Shown here one piece after another: positions 35,813 through 47,349 of a DNA stretch of 64,000 nt. The position numbers and the translations under genes were made by a program. Source of the DNA: Begonia masoniana (Eukaryota; Streptophyta; Magnoliopsida; Cucurbitales; Begoniaceae); the NCBI GenBank assembly GCA_022432975.1, contig CM039502.1, forward strand, positions 70,462,848-70,526,847. Reading direction: 5' to 3'. Within the stretch, counting starts at the first letter, position 1, and every line of letters starts with the position of its first letter. A model generated the notes under the pieces. That model was not told the origin of the DNA. It did no database searches and saw nothing but the letters and a program-made list of their open reading frames with translations.

Positions 35813-36563
35813 AACGTCGAATCACGTAGGGCTGTCAACATAAAAACAAGCTACATGGAATTAACCCAATTTTAGTATCATTTTCTAGTTTCGTTTTGGT
35901 AGATTAAATTGATGCTGCAACAGTTTTAGAAATATATATATATATATATATATAATAAATCAATAAGTAGCTTTAGTTCTATTACATTCTTCTACCGCAT
36001 TTTCACTTTTGTTTGACCGCTTTCTTTTCATTTAGTTATCGCTTTTAATTTTTTTTTTGTTTTATCGCTCTTATTATTATTTTTTCATCTTACAGTAGTC
36101 ATTAAAAGCTGATGCCGTATCATTCCCTCTTCAGCATTCAACCTAATTTCTCTTCAGAACACTTCTGAAAATCCAACAACGATGAGATCCGAGAAGAGCG
36201 CTAACAAGAAATCCGCAAGGTTCAGCAACAATTCATGATGGATTATCTTGACAAGATGGAATCAAACATGCAGACCCTACTTGACATATGCGGCCGAAAG
36301 GGACTTTGCCATTATGAACACATTTCAGAGGAAGTCCAGGAAGCACATCTTTTCCTTTCCCTATTTTTCCTCCAACCCTACAGTCTGTCACTTCACCTAC
36401 TCAACCACCCACAGAGGATAACAATGAAGAAGAAGAGGAAGAATAAACATTCCAGGAAAGTTCTAAACCCTCTCAATTAGATTCAATTTTATTAGCTAAT
36501 TATGTTATATGACTATGGGGCATAGTCAAATTTAAGTTTGAGGGGGGGGGGGGGGGGGGGGGG
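35813..36563 (+). other. Athila 3' region with polypurine tract
   Basis: Non-coding; a (TA)n tract lies at about 35933-35954. The phrase AAATTTAAGTTTGAGGGG at about 36529 leads into 22 G (36542-36563), corresponding to the AAATTTAAGTTTGGKGGAGG-like sequence that marks the Athila polypurine tract. The 81-codon frame at 36235-36480 has no recognised domain. Confidence 0.55.
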
Positions 36564-38102
36564 TGGTGAGATTATAAAACCTATTTTGTATTCTGTTAAG
36601 GCCAGAAATGAAAATATCAAAGTGAGCATGTTTTGGTATTCAAAAAAAAAATGATGATGAATATTCTACCTAACATACGATATCCTATAAAATTTAACAA
36701 TTATTGAGAATTCAACTAAAATAAGGGAAGAATCATCTTAAGGTAACATATTCCCTTTCACACGTTTTGTTAGAAATTAAAAATTTCCCGAAAATCCTCA
36801 GATTTATGAAATTAATGTCTCAAATTTAGGATTTTATACTAGATCTATATCTTCTCAATACAAAACAATTTGAAATTAGATCGAAAGTGATATGCCCACG
36901 GTCCCGATCCATCGTGCACAAGTCAAGGTACGTAATTATTTATTTATTTTATATATATAATAGACTTGTGAAATTTTGTATGTAAGTGGATTCTCAAGGC
37001 TTGGAAAGAATTAATGAAGAAGGAATTTGTTTTCCTTTAATTCAAATTATGTAAACAAGCCTTGTATTTAATTATATATTTTTAGGAAATTTTAATTTTG
37101 TTTAAAACTCATTAATTGGCAAACTTTAACCTTTTCGAATGTATATTTTTGTAATAGTCTTCAAAAGATGGCAAACCAAGAGAGGAACCAAGCTGAATCG
37201 GCCAAATCAAGAGAGGAACCAAGCTAAACCGGACTAAACCAAGGGCTGAACCAAGTGAACCGGTCAAACCAAAGGAGAAACAAAGCTGAACCAAGGTGCA
37301 AACTTGAACCGGCTGAAGTGCGCTGCCCAGCGAACCTGCGTTCTACAGAGACGTCCAACGGCTACATTTCTAGCCGTTGCCTGCCGAATTTCCATAAGCT
37401 TTTCTCTCATTCTTCCTCTCCGTTCTTCTCTGTGTATTTAACCTCCATTGTAGCTCTGTAAATTTTTTAGCCAGTATTACGTATTTTTGGAAATCACAGA
37501 AGAGTGTTCTTCGTTCTATTTCTGTAAGAGTTTTCTCTGGGAAGAGAGAGCCTCTCTCTTGGCCTAGTCGGCGCCCAGCGCCTGATGGCTTCGCCCAAGG
37601 CTTCCTCGAGCTCAAGGTTGCTCGGAGGAATCCCCAGTCGCCGGAGTGCGGCGAAACCTTCATTCCCGAGCGCTACCATTTCCTTCTTGAAGGATTGTCT
37701 GCCGAGAGCTTTAATCGTAGCTCTTCGGCCAGCTGAGGGCCATTCACCTCCACCTCCATTCCTTTCACCTTGTCGGCCTCCTCTGTGGCAAAGAAGCCGG
37801 TTTGTTCACTCACCCACATCACCAAATGCATCTTTCCATTTTCGTGTTTACTGCTCTGCTTATCTCTGTTTTTCTTGTTGTTTTATGCGTATGTTTTTGG
37901 GGTGTTCTTGAGCACTGTTCCTTGTCTCATTTTGTTGTTTTTTGCATGCGTCTTCTAACCCCATTTGCAGGCCTGGATCCCATCAGAAAGGTTACAACAA
38001 TTTGAAAATCCTCCAATACAGGTTACAACAAGTTCTTTTCTAAACTAATTTAGAGGATAAAAAATAAATAAATTCTCTTCAAGAAATTAATTTTTACTAG
38101 AG
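36564..38102. other. Unassigned stretch, possible LTR
   Basis: 37155-37320 carries imperfect repeats of about 30 bp built on GAACCAAGC and AACCGG. 37340-37600 resembles promoter plus leader (GTGTATTTAACCTCC, then CT-rich and TGTAAGAG). A frame at 37585-37911 starts MASPKASSSSRLLGG and is Ser/Pro-rich but matches no family I know. It does not match the Athila 5' LTR end at 30371, so I cannot call it that element's 3' LTR. Confidence 0.3.
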
Positions 38103-38104
38103 TA

Positions 38105-39295
38105 ATGTTCAAAATCGCACTCAAAGTATGAGATGTTCAACAAAAAGAACCCTAAAGTCATTTTCTAAAAAATTTCATCCTTAAATTATGAAAAACCTAA
38201 TAAATCAACCTCTGACGGCCCCCGTTCTCCAAGATCGACCCCTTGATCTTTGAGAATGAGGGGGCGACTCACTTGAATCGTCAAGTGAGATTGGGGGATT
38301 GTGACCCCCCATTCTCAACAAAAAATATATAACATGATATCGGATTTATTTAAAAATTTTACCACATCTTAAACATATCATGGTAAGATAATCTAAAAAG
38401 TTTTGTAATTTTTCAACATTTGTACGATTTATTATAATTGTTGACGTCTAGTTTATAGAATGTTGTTTTAAAAATTTATAATAAATCGTGCAAATGTTGA
38501 AAATATCAAGCAAATCCGATATCGTTTTATATGATTTTTGAGATAGCTACTTTGAATTATTTAAATTTAATTTAGAGTAATTAATTCTAATCGGTGAATC
38601 AGTGATGGCCACCAATCACCATTGATCCATTCATGGTGATGCCTGAGGCAAGAAGGTAGAAACAACAAGAGCTTCTTAGAGAATCGAACACAAACTCTAA
38701 AGCTATGAGAATCAATACCCTCAATGATCAATCTATGGTGTCATCCACCATCCAAGAGAGTGTTGACATTATCGCAAAAGTCAAAGAAAGAGGGATTAAT
38801 GAGTGACATAGGCAGTGGTTCTGGGGTAATTAAAAAATGGGTAATTTTGAACTTGACTTAATTAAAAAATGGTAATTTTGAATCATTCACGTGAGATCAG
38901 GGTTAGTGACCCCATGTCGGAGGGTTGTGACTAGCCGTGTAGATATCAACAATTATAATAAATCATACAAGTCTTGAAAAATTATAAAACTTTCGATATT
39001 ATCTTCCCATGATATATTGAACATGTGATAAAAATTTCAAGTAATTTTGAGATTTTGTATGTTTTTTGTCAAGAACCGGGGGTCACCATTCCCGATCACA
39101 CTTGAACGATTCAAGTGAGATCCACCCCCTCTTCGAGAACGGCTCTCATTCTCGCGGGAGGTCGATCTCTAAGAACAAGAGCCGACATGGGTTAATTTAT
39201 TAAGTTTTTCATACTTTGAGGGTGTAGTTGTTTATAAAATGACTTTAAGGTGCTTTTTGTTAAACATTTTGTACTTTGAAGGTGATTTTGAATAT
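38105..39295. mobile_element. Foldback element with about 350-bp inverted repeats
   Basis: The left arm from 38105 (ATGTTCAAAATCGC) is complementary, in order, to the right arm ending at 39295 (GATTTTGAATAT). Matched blocks include TAAAGTCATTTT / AAAATGACTTTA, CACTTGAATCGT / ACGATTCAAGTG, the CCCCC-rich segments near 38315 and 39075, and TTTATTATAATTGTTGA near 38428 against TCAACAATTATAATAAA near 38947. TA flanks both ends (38103-38104 and 39296-39297). A further partial inverted copy lies at about 38470-38540. The loop (38560-38930) encodes no transposase, so the element is non-autonomous. Confidence 0.8.
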
Positions 39296-39297
39296 TA

Positions 39298-39840
39298 TGC
39301 TTTCGACTAATTCCGAGAAAAAATAACTAGAGAAAAGATTCACAAAATCATGACGGTAAAGTTGACAATCTCCTCTCCACAGTAGAAGAGAACACTTAAA
39401 AAAATAAGACGATTGAACTAAGATCGATGCTTAAAGTCTGTTTCTCTTCTTCTCTGTACTAGCTGCATGGATCTTGAGACAACCAGTCAATCTCTATTAT
39501 TAACTCACACTCTCTTTTCACGTAATTTGCCTTTATAAAAGAGAAATTGTTATTTTGAAGTTTTGATTAAAGAGGCAAAATTAGTACTATAGAGTGAGGA
39601 TAACCCAATACGCAAACATTAGCAGATTGGAGCCCCGATCATTCTTCTTCAAATTCTCAAGAAATTAATATTTTATGATAAGCCAATGTGAAAAGGATAA
39701 ATAAGCAATAAATGGCAAAAACTTAACTGGTAGCTCGAGTCATTTTGTCTACTTGGATATCGGTAGAGATCTTTGAAATTTTGTGTTGGAAAGTTACAAA
39801 GAAGGATTTGATCATTCAACGTCAATCACCTTAAAAAATA
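39298..39840. other. Intergenic spacer
   Basis: AT-rich DNA in which I see no gene, LTR edge or repeat. The 79-codon minus frame starting in the neighbouring Cassandra is a shadow. Confidence 0.4.
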
Positions 39841-39845
39841 CAAAT

Positions 39846-40688
39846 TGTGATGACCCAGATGTGTACGTATGAGTACGATTGCGGGGCAAACCTTGAGTTG
39901 CGGGGCAAACTTCGAGACTTAAGCCGAGTGTAGGCAAATCCTGGGTCGTAAAGAGGGGGTTGTCATAATCCCACATCACTTGGAGAAGTATATGGAAATG
40001 AAACATATGTAAAGAGACCCTCTTTGGAGCACAATTGGCAAAAGATCCCATAAGAACTTCGAAGTTAAAAGTGCTTTGGTGAGAGTAGTACTAGGTTGGG
40101 TGACCGACTGAGAAGTCCTCGCCAAACAAAGCCGTAAGGGGAGGATATTGGGCTACGACCCAGTCCCCAGAGCGGACAATATCTTACTGGGAAAAGGTGT
40201 TGTTACAAATGGTATCAAAGCTTGTACCCAACTGAAAATGTGGCCAACGGGGACGTTGGGCCTCCGAGGGGGGGGGGGGGTGATTGTGATGACTCAGATG
40301 TGTACATATGAGTATGACTGCGGGGCAAACCTTGGGTTGCGAGGTAAACCTCGGGACCTAAGCCGAGTGTAGGAAAATCCCAGACTCGAGTATAGGCAAA
40401 TCCCAGGTCGTAAAGAGGGGGTTGTCATGATCCCACATCACTTGGGGAAGTATATGGAAATGAAACATATGTAAAGAGACCCTCCCAAGATAGTAAGACA
40501 CGTTTTGGAGTACAATTGGCAACGGATTCCATAAGAACTCCGAAGTTAAAAGTGCTTCGGTGAGAGTAGTACCAGGTTGGGTGACTGACTGGGAAGTTCT
40601 CGCCAAACAAAGTCGTGAGGGGAGGATATTGGGCTACGACCCAATCCCCAGAGCGGACAATATCTTACTGGGAAAAGTGGTCATTGCA
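39846..40688 (+). mobile_element. Complete Cassandra TRIM retrotransposon carrying 5S rRNA-like LTRs
   Basis: LTRs at 39846-40207 and 40285-40688 both start TGTGATGACYCAGATGTGTA; the first ends GTTACA, the second ATTGCA. A perfect 5-bp duplication, CAAAT, flanks it (39841-39845 and 40689-40693). Primer binding site AATGGTATCAAAGC follows the 5' LTR at 40208, and an 80-bp-scale internal region ends in a 14-G purine tract before the 3' LTR. Each LTR contains 5S rRNA-like sequence, about 40023-40123 and 40508-40603, with the internal promoter boxes (AAGTTAAAAGTGCTT and GGTTGGGTGAC) kept. The 5' LTR lacks a 20-bp piece present in the 3' LTR (around 40487-40506); the 3' LTR has a roughly 40-bp tandem duplication near 40375. 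No proteins are encoded, as expected. Confidence 0.93.
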
Positions 40689-40693
40689 CAAAT

Positions 40694-41163
40694 TGTTAGG
40701 TTTTTTCCTCCTAGTTGAAGGGGTCCAACTTAATGAAACCTTAATTTTAAGCTCATGTCTTGAATGATACGTTTAGAAGACCTAATCTTATTTAGAGTGT
40801 GTGTTTATTTACAAAAAACAACAAGAGAATAGAGAATAGAGGAGAGAAAACAAAACCTATTTTCGGAGTTCATTGCAGCAGCCGGAGAAGAATTGAGCTA
40901 GCCTGAGTTTGAACCGTTGGATCGTCTTGAAACTTTGTTAGCTTGTTCGTGACATCTAGGGCTACACTCTGAACAATGGATATTAGTTTTTGAAGCTTCT
41001 AAGTCTGCCTGACGAAGAAAAAACAGGTCAGCATTGATTTGGATACCCATTTGTTAAATTCTTTTTTGTTTGCTCTTTCTTGTGCCTTCTTGTTTGCCAA
41101 GATTGTTATTTGATCTTGATGAAAGTGTTGTATGCCTATAGTTTGATGATCTAGAGAGAACCT
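40694..41163 (+). mobile_element. Tork copy 3 5' LTR, left part
   Basis: Starts TGTTAGGTTTTTTCC directly after the Cassandra target duplication. It is interrupted at 41163 by SIRE copy 1 and continues at 51563. Together the two parts make 680 bp, close to the 658 bp of the related Tork copy 2 LTR. Confidence 0.88.
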
Positions 41164-42640
41164 TGTTGACTTATATTATGTTTAAGCCTAACGATGTTTT
41201 TGATGATGTGTTATTAAGTAATGTAATTTGTTTGAGATTATGTTGATGAGGATAATAAGCTGATTATCGAATTAAATATATGAGATTAATGAACAAATAA
41301 ATAATTATGTTATTTGCATTTATTTGGAAATGTCATTTGAAAAAGGGTATTTTAGTTGACTAATAAATCTGTTTAAGTGTTCAGAAAAACAGGGCTGAAA
41401 TTGTTCTATATTGTATATCCACCGATGGCAAAGAAAAGTTTACATCTATCGCTGGCATTCAAAGTTTACATCTTCCGCTAGCTAAACGACGAAGGCGGAG
41501 CATTTCAAAGAAAAGCTTACATCTGCCACTCGCTAAACGACAAAGCAAAGTTTACATCTTCTGCCAGCTAAACGACAAGAACTACATCCACCGTTGGCGC
41601 TTTGAAGAAGACTTCTCTGCCAGCTAAACGACAAAGAATTACATCTACCGCTGGCGTTTCAAAGTCTTCCAAAGATTTCATCTGCCGATAGCTACACGAC
41701 AACGATTACATCCTCCAATAGCTACACGACAAAGTTCAAGTTCCACCACTGGAATTTTTGAAGACTTCTACCGATGGAATTTTGAAGACTTCTACCGATG
41801 AAATTTTGAAGACTTCTACCGATGGTATTTTAAAGCTACATCTACCTATGGTGGTTCAGTTTTTTAAAGATACATCTACCAATACCAGTTCAAGCAATGT
41901 AAAGCTACATCCACCTATGGCAGTTCAACGTTTTTAAAGTTGCATCTTCCAGTGTACAGTATCTTCTGCCAGAATTCAAATTTACCGTGAAGCGATAGCG
42001 AAAGTCGTCCAGAGCTTTAACTCCTGTCCACTAATGGCGAAGCACGAAAACAACTTCAGAACGCAACGTCTAGCTGTCTAAGTACGGATGCTTCTCCAAC
42101 GGTAATATATTTCCATATCCAGAAAGAAGCATTCAATGAAGAGAGCCGATTACAAATAGAGTATTTAAGGGAAAAAGAAGCTCGGGAGAAACAACTTTTT
42201 GCAAAAATTGATATTGAGCCCTAACGAGCCAAAATCTTAATACTCTGTATTCTACACCTCTCTATTCTGTAACTTGAGATTTAATCATTGAGAGAGTGTT
42301 GTTTGTGCTGAAAATTACAAACTCACGATTCTCTTAAAGGCAGTGGATTGTCGCCCGTGAAGAGCAATCCGGTTTCTGTAAAAGACTGTAGATCGTTGCC
42401 CATGAAGTGCGATCTGTTTTTGTTCTCTGAGGAGAAGGAAAGGATCTTCAAGGGGGAAACCTTGAAGCGTGGACGTAGGCAGTTTTTGGCCGAACCACGT
42501 AAAAATTCTGGTGTTGAATTTTTTGTAACTCTCTCTTTTACTTTTATTACCTGTCTGTTTGCTGTTAGTTTTAAAAAGATTAAAAAGTCTAATTCACCCC
42601 CCTCTTAGACAATTTCGATCCTAAAATTTGTATCAGAGCG
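41164..42640 (+). repeat. SIRE copy 1 5' LTR and primer binding site
   Basis: The LTR is 41164-42625 with a TG start and an AA end where the 3' copy has CA. 41410-41960 is a field of short related motifs (CATCTACCGATGG, CATCTTCCGCYAGCTAAACGAC types). The 24-bp ACTTCTACCGATGGAATTTT-type unit occurs three times here and twice in the 3' LTR. The primer binding site, ATTTGTATCAGAGC (42626-42639), lacks one G of the usual TTGGTATCAGAGC. Confidence 0.9.
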
Positions 42641-42692
42641 AGGTTAAACATTGTCTAAGTTTTTTTGAAATACTCTGTGATATATATTTTCA

Positions 42693-44240
42693 ATGGCATT
42701 CAATACAAGCGCCTCACACATTGAGGGTCAGTCCATTCTCGTCCTCCACTGTTTGATGGCAGTGATTATGTTTACTGGAAGGCAAGAATGAGAATATTCG
42801 TTCAAGCCATGGACTATGAGGTTTGGAGTATAATAGAGAAGGCCCTTTCAAGGCCATGAAAACTGAAAATAGAAGTAGTATTCCTAAGGTTCCTTCTGAA
42901 TTAACTGAGTCCGATAAGAGGAACTTGAGTCTCAATGCCAAAGCTATAAACACCCTATACTGTGATCTGAATCGAGATGAATTCAACAGAGTTAAGAGGT
43001 GTGATAGTGCTCAGGAAATTTGGCATTTACTAGTAGTTACACATGAGGGAACAAACCAAGTTAGAGAGTAAATTAAGCATGTTTGTACATGAGTATGAAC
43101 TGTTTTCCATGGAAAAGGATGAGTCTATTTCTTCTATGTTTACTCGATTCACTAACATTACTAATGGTTTAAAAGTTCTTGGTAAGTTGTACTCAGGTGA
43201 AGAACTAGTAAGAAAAATTTTAAGATGCCTACCTAGAGCCTGGCAACCGAAAGAGACAGCAATACAAGAGGCCAGAGATCTTAAAGTGCTCAAGCTTGAA
43301 GAACTCATTGACTCTCTGATGACTCATGAGATAACCATGAGAGCCAATGACAAAGAAGATCTCAAAGAGAAAGAGATCAGCAAAAAGAAGGATATAGCAC
43401 TTAAGGCTTCCTCGAGCAAACAAGATGACTCTGAGGAAGAAGATGAGGACATTGCTCTTATTACCAGAAGATTCAGCAAGTTCCTCTAGAGAAAAAGGAT
43501 GCATGGAAGGAAATTCTCTAGAGGAGAAAAGCCTCAAAAGGAGAAGGAGATCACCTGCTTTGAATGAGGTAAGCTAGGACACATGAAGGCCGAATGTCCT
43601 CAAGCCAAGAAAGGGCCCTAAGAAATTCAAGAAAAGGCCAATGAAGGCCACTTGGAACGATAGTGAAAGTGATACATCCTCAGAAGACGAGGAAGTTGTC
43701 AATCTGTGCTTCATGGCACACGAAGATGAGGTAAGTCATTCTTCCTGTGACAGTGATAATGATGAGGGTGATCTAATAGATGACTTCAATGACTTAGTTA
43801 AACAGTATAGTATGCTTAAATCTAAGTACAACTCCTTAAAGAAAGAAAATGCAAACCTGGTAGAAAAGCATGCTAAGGAGTGTAATCTGCATGTCAAGGA
43901 GATAGATGAGCTTAAAAGCAAAAACGAAGATTTGAATAATATTATTCTGAAATTTACTAATGGCATCAAGTTATTTAAGATGTTATTAGGTAGTCAGAGA
44001 GCAAATTTTGACAGAGCAGGTTTAGGTTATGACAAGTCTAATAAAAAGAAAGCTTTTAAGAATTTCTTTGTTAAATCTTCTACCTGCCATGCATGTAATG
44101 AAATAGGACATAAGTCATACGAATGTCCTTTGAAATTTAGTAAGAAATCAAGTGGTAAACTTCAATGAGTTCCTAAGGGAACCAGACCTAACACTAGGAC
44201 CTAAAAGATTTGGGTACCAAAGAAGACAACTTGATCTTCT
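42693..44240 (+). pseudogene. SIRE copy 1 gag
   Basis: Start MAFNTSASHIEGQS at 42693; a frameshift near 42730 moves into the frame reading [17 protein letters not shown]. The Gag domain runs to about 43350 with [36 protein letters not shown] and LVRKILRCLPRAWQ. Further frameshifts occur near 42840 and 43050. TAG at 43487 replaces the CAG seen in copy 2. The first zinc knuckle (43552-43597) is broken by TGA at a Cys position; the second (CHACNEIGHKSYEC, about 44086-44127) is intact. Between them is an acidic coiled-coil segment. TGA at 44166 replaces a TGG seen in copy 2. Confidence 0.9.
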
Positions 44241-44510
44241 GTTTTGCAGGTTGATTGCTCTCCCGGGAAAAACCAATGGTACCTCGACAGTGGATGCTCG
44301 AGGCATATGATGGGAGACTCAACCAAATTTGCTTCTGTCAACAAAAAGAAAGGTAATGTCACTTTTGGTGGAAACCAAAAGGGAAGAATAGTTGGCATTG
44401 ACAATATAGGTAACAACTCTAACCCCATTATAGAAAATGTGCTGTTAGTAGAAGGTTTAAAGTATAACTTGCTTAGTATTAGTCAGTTGTGTGATAAAGT
44501 CTATAGGTAA
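44241..44510 (+). pseudogene. SIRE copy 1 protease
   Basis: WYLDSGCSRHMMGD (active-site DSG at about 44286-44294) followed by VTFGGNQKGRIVGID and NLLSISQLCDK, the normal aspartic protease to integrase transition in copia. Intact as a domain, but cut off from gag by stops around 44166-44233 and from integrase by a frameshift at 44510. Confidence 0.88.
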
Positions 44511-44513
44511 CAT

Positions 44514-45870
44514 TTAAATCAAATGCATGTGTGATCAAAGACATTTCAAATAACAATGTTTTGTTTAAAGGTTATAGAAAGAAAAATGTCTATATTATTG
44601 ATCTGGATAATTTTGAGCAAGTTGATGAAAAATGTTTTGCTGTGAATTCTTCAAATGATAGTTGGATCTGACATAGGAGATTAGGACATGTAGGTATGGA
44701 TACCTTAGCTAAGATTACTAAGGATAATTTAGTTAGAGGGATCCATAAGATATCCTTCGAGAAGGATAAGATCTGTGAAGCCTGCCAAATGGGTAAGCAG
44801 ATCAAAAGTTCCTTTGCATCGAAGAATGCAATCTATACTTCTAAGACTCTTCAATTTCTTCACATAGTCCTCTTCAGTCCTTCTAATGTAGCCAGTCTAG
44901 GTGGTAAACTCTATGCCTATGTCATTGTCGATGACTTCTCTAGATTCACTTGGGTATTCTTTCTGAAGTCAAGGGATGAAACTTTTGATACTTTCTCTAG
45001 CTTTAGGAAAAGAGTTCAAAATGAAAAGGAGCTCACCATTGTTGCTATTCGTAGTGATCATGGAGGAGAGTTTGAAAATGAGAAATTTGAACTTTTGTGT
45101 CTCAAATATGGAATTGAGTACAATTTCTCTTCCCCTAGAACCCCTTAGCAAAATGGTGTTGTTGAGAGGAAGAATAGATCTCTCCAAGAGCTTGCTAGGA
45201 CTATGCTTAATGAAAACTCCCTTCCTAAGTATTTCTGGGCTGAAGCTTTTTCAACAGCTTGTTATGTGCTCAATCGGGTCTCTATAAGACCAATTCTTGT
45301 GAAAACGCCTTATGAGCTCTAGAATGGAAAACCCCCCTCTGTCAAATACTTTAGAGCCTTTAATTACAAGTGTTTTATTCTTAACACTAAGGATAACTTA
45401 GGAAAATTCGATTCCAAATCTGATCTTGGAATTTTTCTTGGTTATTCTCTTTCTAGTAAAGCATATAGGGTATTCAACAAAAGAACTTTAGTAGTTGAAG
45501 AATCCGTTCATGTCATTTTTGATGAATCTCCTCAACTCACAATCAATGTGGATGAGGATGACTCTTTAGAAACACATCTGGATTCCCTCTCTTTAGACAA
45601 GCCTACTGATCCCCATCTAGGTGATAAATCCTTAGAACCCTCTTCAAATTCTCTAGAAATTGTTCCTGTCAAAGATGAATATACAGCCTTGCCTAGAGAT
45701 TGGAAGTATGTAAGAAACCATCCTTTAGATGAAGTTTTAGGTGATCCTTCCTTAGGAGTAAAGACTAGATCCTCTCTTAGGAATCTATGTGCCAATGTAG
45801 CATTTATTTCCCAAATAGAACCTAAGAAATTCGTGGAAGCCGAGCAGGATGAAAACTGGATTATGGCTAT
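44514..45870 (+). pseudogene. SIRE copy 1 integrase
   Basis: HHCC zinc region around 44670-44800 (HRRLGHVGMDTLAKI ... CEACQMGKQIKSSF). Catalytic core shows YVIVDDFSRFTWVFF near 44918, IRSDHGGEFEN near 45048 and, after a stop at 45147, QNGVVERKNRSLQELA, giving the D,D,E triad. C-terminal copia part covers YELxNGKPPSVKYFRAF and KAYRVFNKRTLVVEESVHV. Stops at 44668 (TGA), 45147 (TAG) and 45320 (TAG) stand where the family has Trp, Gln and Trp. Confidence 0.9.
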
Positions 45871-46796
45871 GTAGGAAGAATTAAACCAATTTGAAAGGAA
45901 CGATGTCTGGAAACTTGTTCCAAAACCAGTTGACCATCCAATTATTGGAACCAAATGGGTATTTAAGAACAAAATGGATGAAAATAGAATTGTGGTCAGA
46001 AACAAAGCTAGGCTAGTTGCCAAAGGTTACAATCAAGAAGAAGAAATTGATTTTGAGGAAACTTTTGCACCCGTAGCTAGACTAGAATCCATTAGAATGC
46101 TCCTAGCCTATGCCTTCTACAAAAACTTCAGACTCTTTCAAATGGATGTAAAGAGTAATTTTTTAAATGGTTATATCATGGAAAAAGTTTATGTGGAGCA
46201 ACCCTTAGGTTTTGAGGATCATGAGAAACCTGACCATGTTTACAAACTTAGGAAAGCTCTCTATGGACTTAAACAGGCTCCTAGAGCGTGGTATGATAGG
46301 TTGAAGAATTTCCTTGAAGAAAGAAAATTCAAAAAAGGTAATACCGATTCAACCCTTTTTACCTTGCAAAAGGACAATGACATTCTCCTTGTTCAAATCT
46401 ATGTAGATGATATCTTATTTGGGTCTACAAATGTTTCACATTGTGATGGATTTGCTTCTGATATGCAAAGTGAGTTTGAAATGAGTATGATGGGGGAGCT
46501 AAAGTTTTTCTTAGGATTCCAAATTAGTCAAAAATCTGATGGTATTTTCTTCTGCCAAGAAAAATACATCAAAGACCTCCTAAAAAGATTTGGATTAGAA
46601 TCCTCTAAGCCTTCCAGGACTCTCATGAGTACCACAACTAAATTGGATAAAGATGAAAAAGGAATAAGTGTTGATATTAAAAAATATCGTGGTATGATTG
46701 GTTCATTGCTATATCTGACTGCTAGTAGGCCAGATATTCTCTTTGGTGTCTGCCTCTGTGCTAGGTTCCAAGCTGCTCCTAAGGAGTCCACTTAAA
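45871..46796 (+). pseudogene. SIRE copy 1 reverse transcriptase
   Basis: After TAG at 45873 the domain is open. Seen in order are [86 protein letters not shown], catalytic [12 protein letters not shown] near 46400, [13 protein letters not shown] and [20 protein letters not shown]. Ends with a frameshift at 46795. The catalytic motifs themselves are intact. Confidence 0.93.
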
Positions 46797-47349
46797 TGCA
46801 GCCAAGAGAATATTTAAATATTTGAGTGGAACTCATGATTTAGGATTGTGGTATTCGAAGGGTACTTCTTTTGATCTCATAGGATATTCAGATTCTGATT
46901 ATGCTAGAAATCTAGTTAATAGGAAAAGCACCAGTGGAACATGTCAATTCCTTGGTGAATCTCTAGATTCCTGGTACTCTAAGAAACAAAACTCTGTTAC
47001 ATTGTCAACTGCTGAGAGTGAATATATTGCTGCTGGCAGTTGTTGTGCACAAATGTTGTGGATGAAGCAGACTTTAGAAGACTACAACCTTTACTATGAT
47101 AGGATTCCTATTCGGTGTGATAACACCAGTGCAATAAATATTTCCAAGAATCTAATCCAACATTCTAGAACTAAGCATATCGAGGTTAGATATCACTTCA
47201 TAAGAGATCATGTTCAAAGAGGTGATATTTCATTAAAATTTGTCAATTTAGTAGATCAATTAGCTGATATCTTTACCAAGCCTCTGGATGAAAAGACCTT
47301 CAACAATATTAGAATAAGGTTAGGTCTCATTCAAATTGATAAAAACTGA
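46797..47349 (+). pseudogene. SIRE copy 1 RNase H
   Basis: Open frame with IGYSDSDYARNLVNRKSTSG, QNSVTLSTAESEYIAAGSC, RCDNTSAINISKN and the family tail HIEVRYHFIRDHVQRG ... LADIFTKPLDEKTFNNI, ending at a TGA at 47347. The domain is intact but out of frame with RT. Confidence 0.92.
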
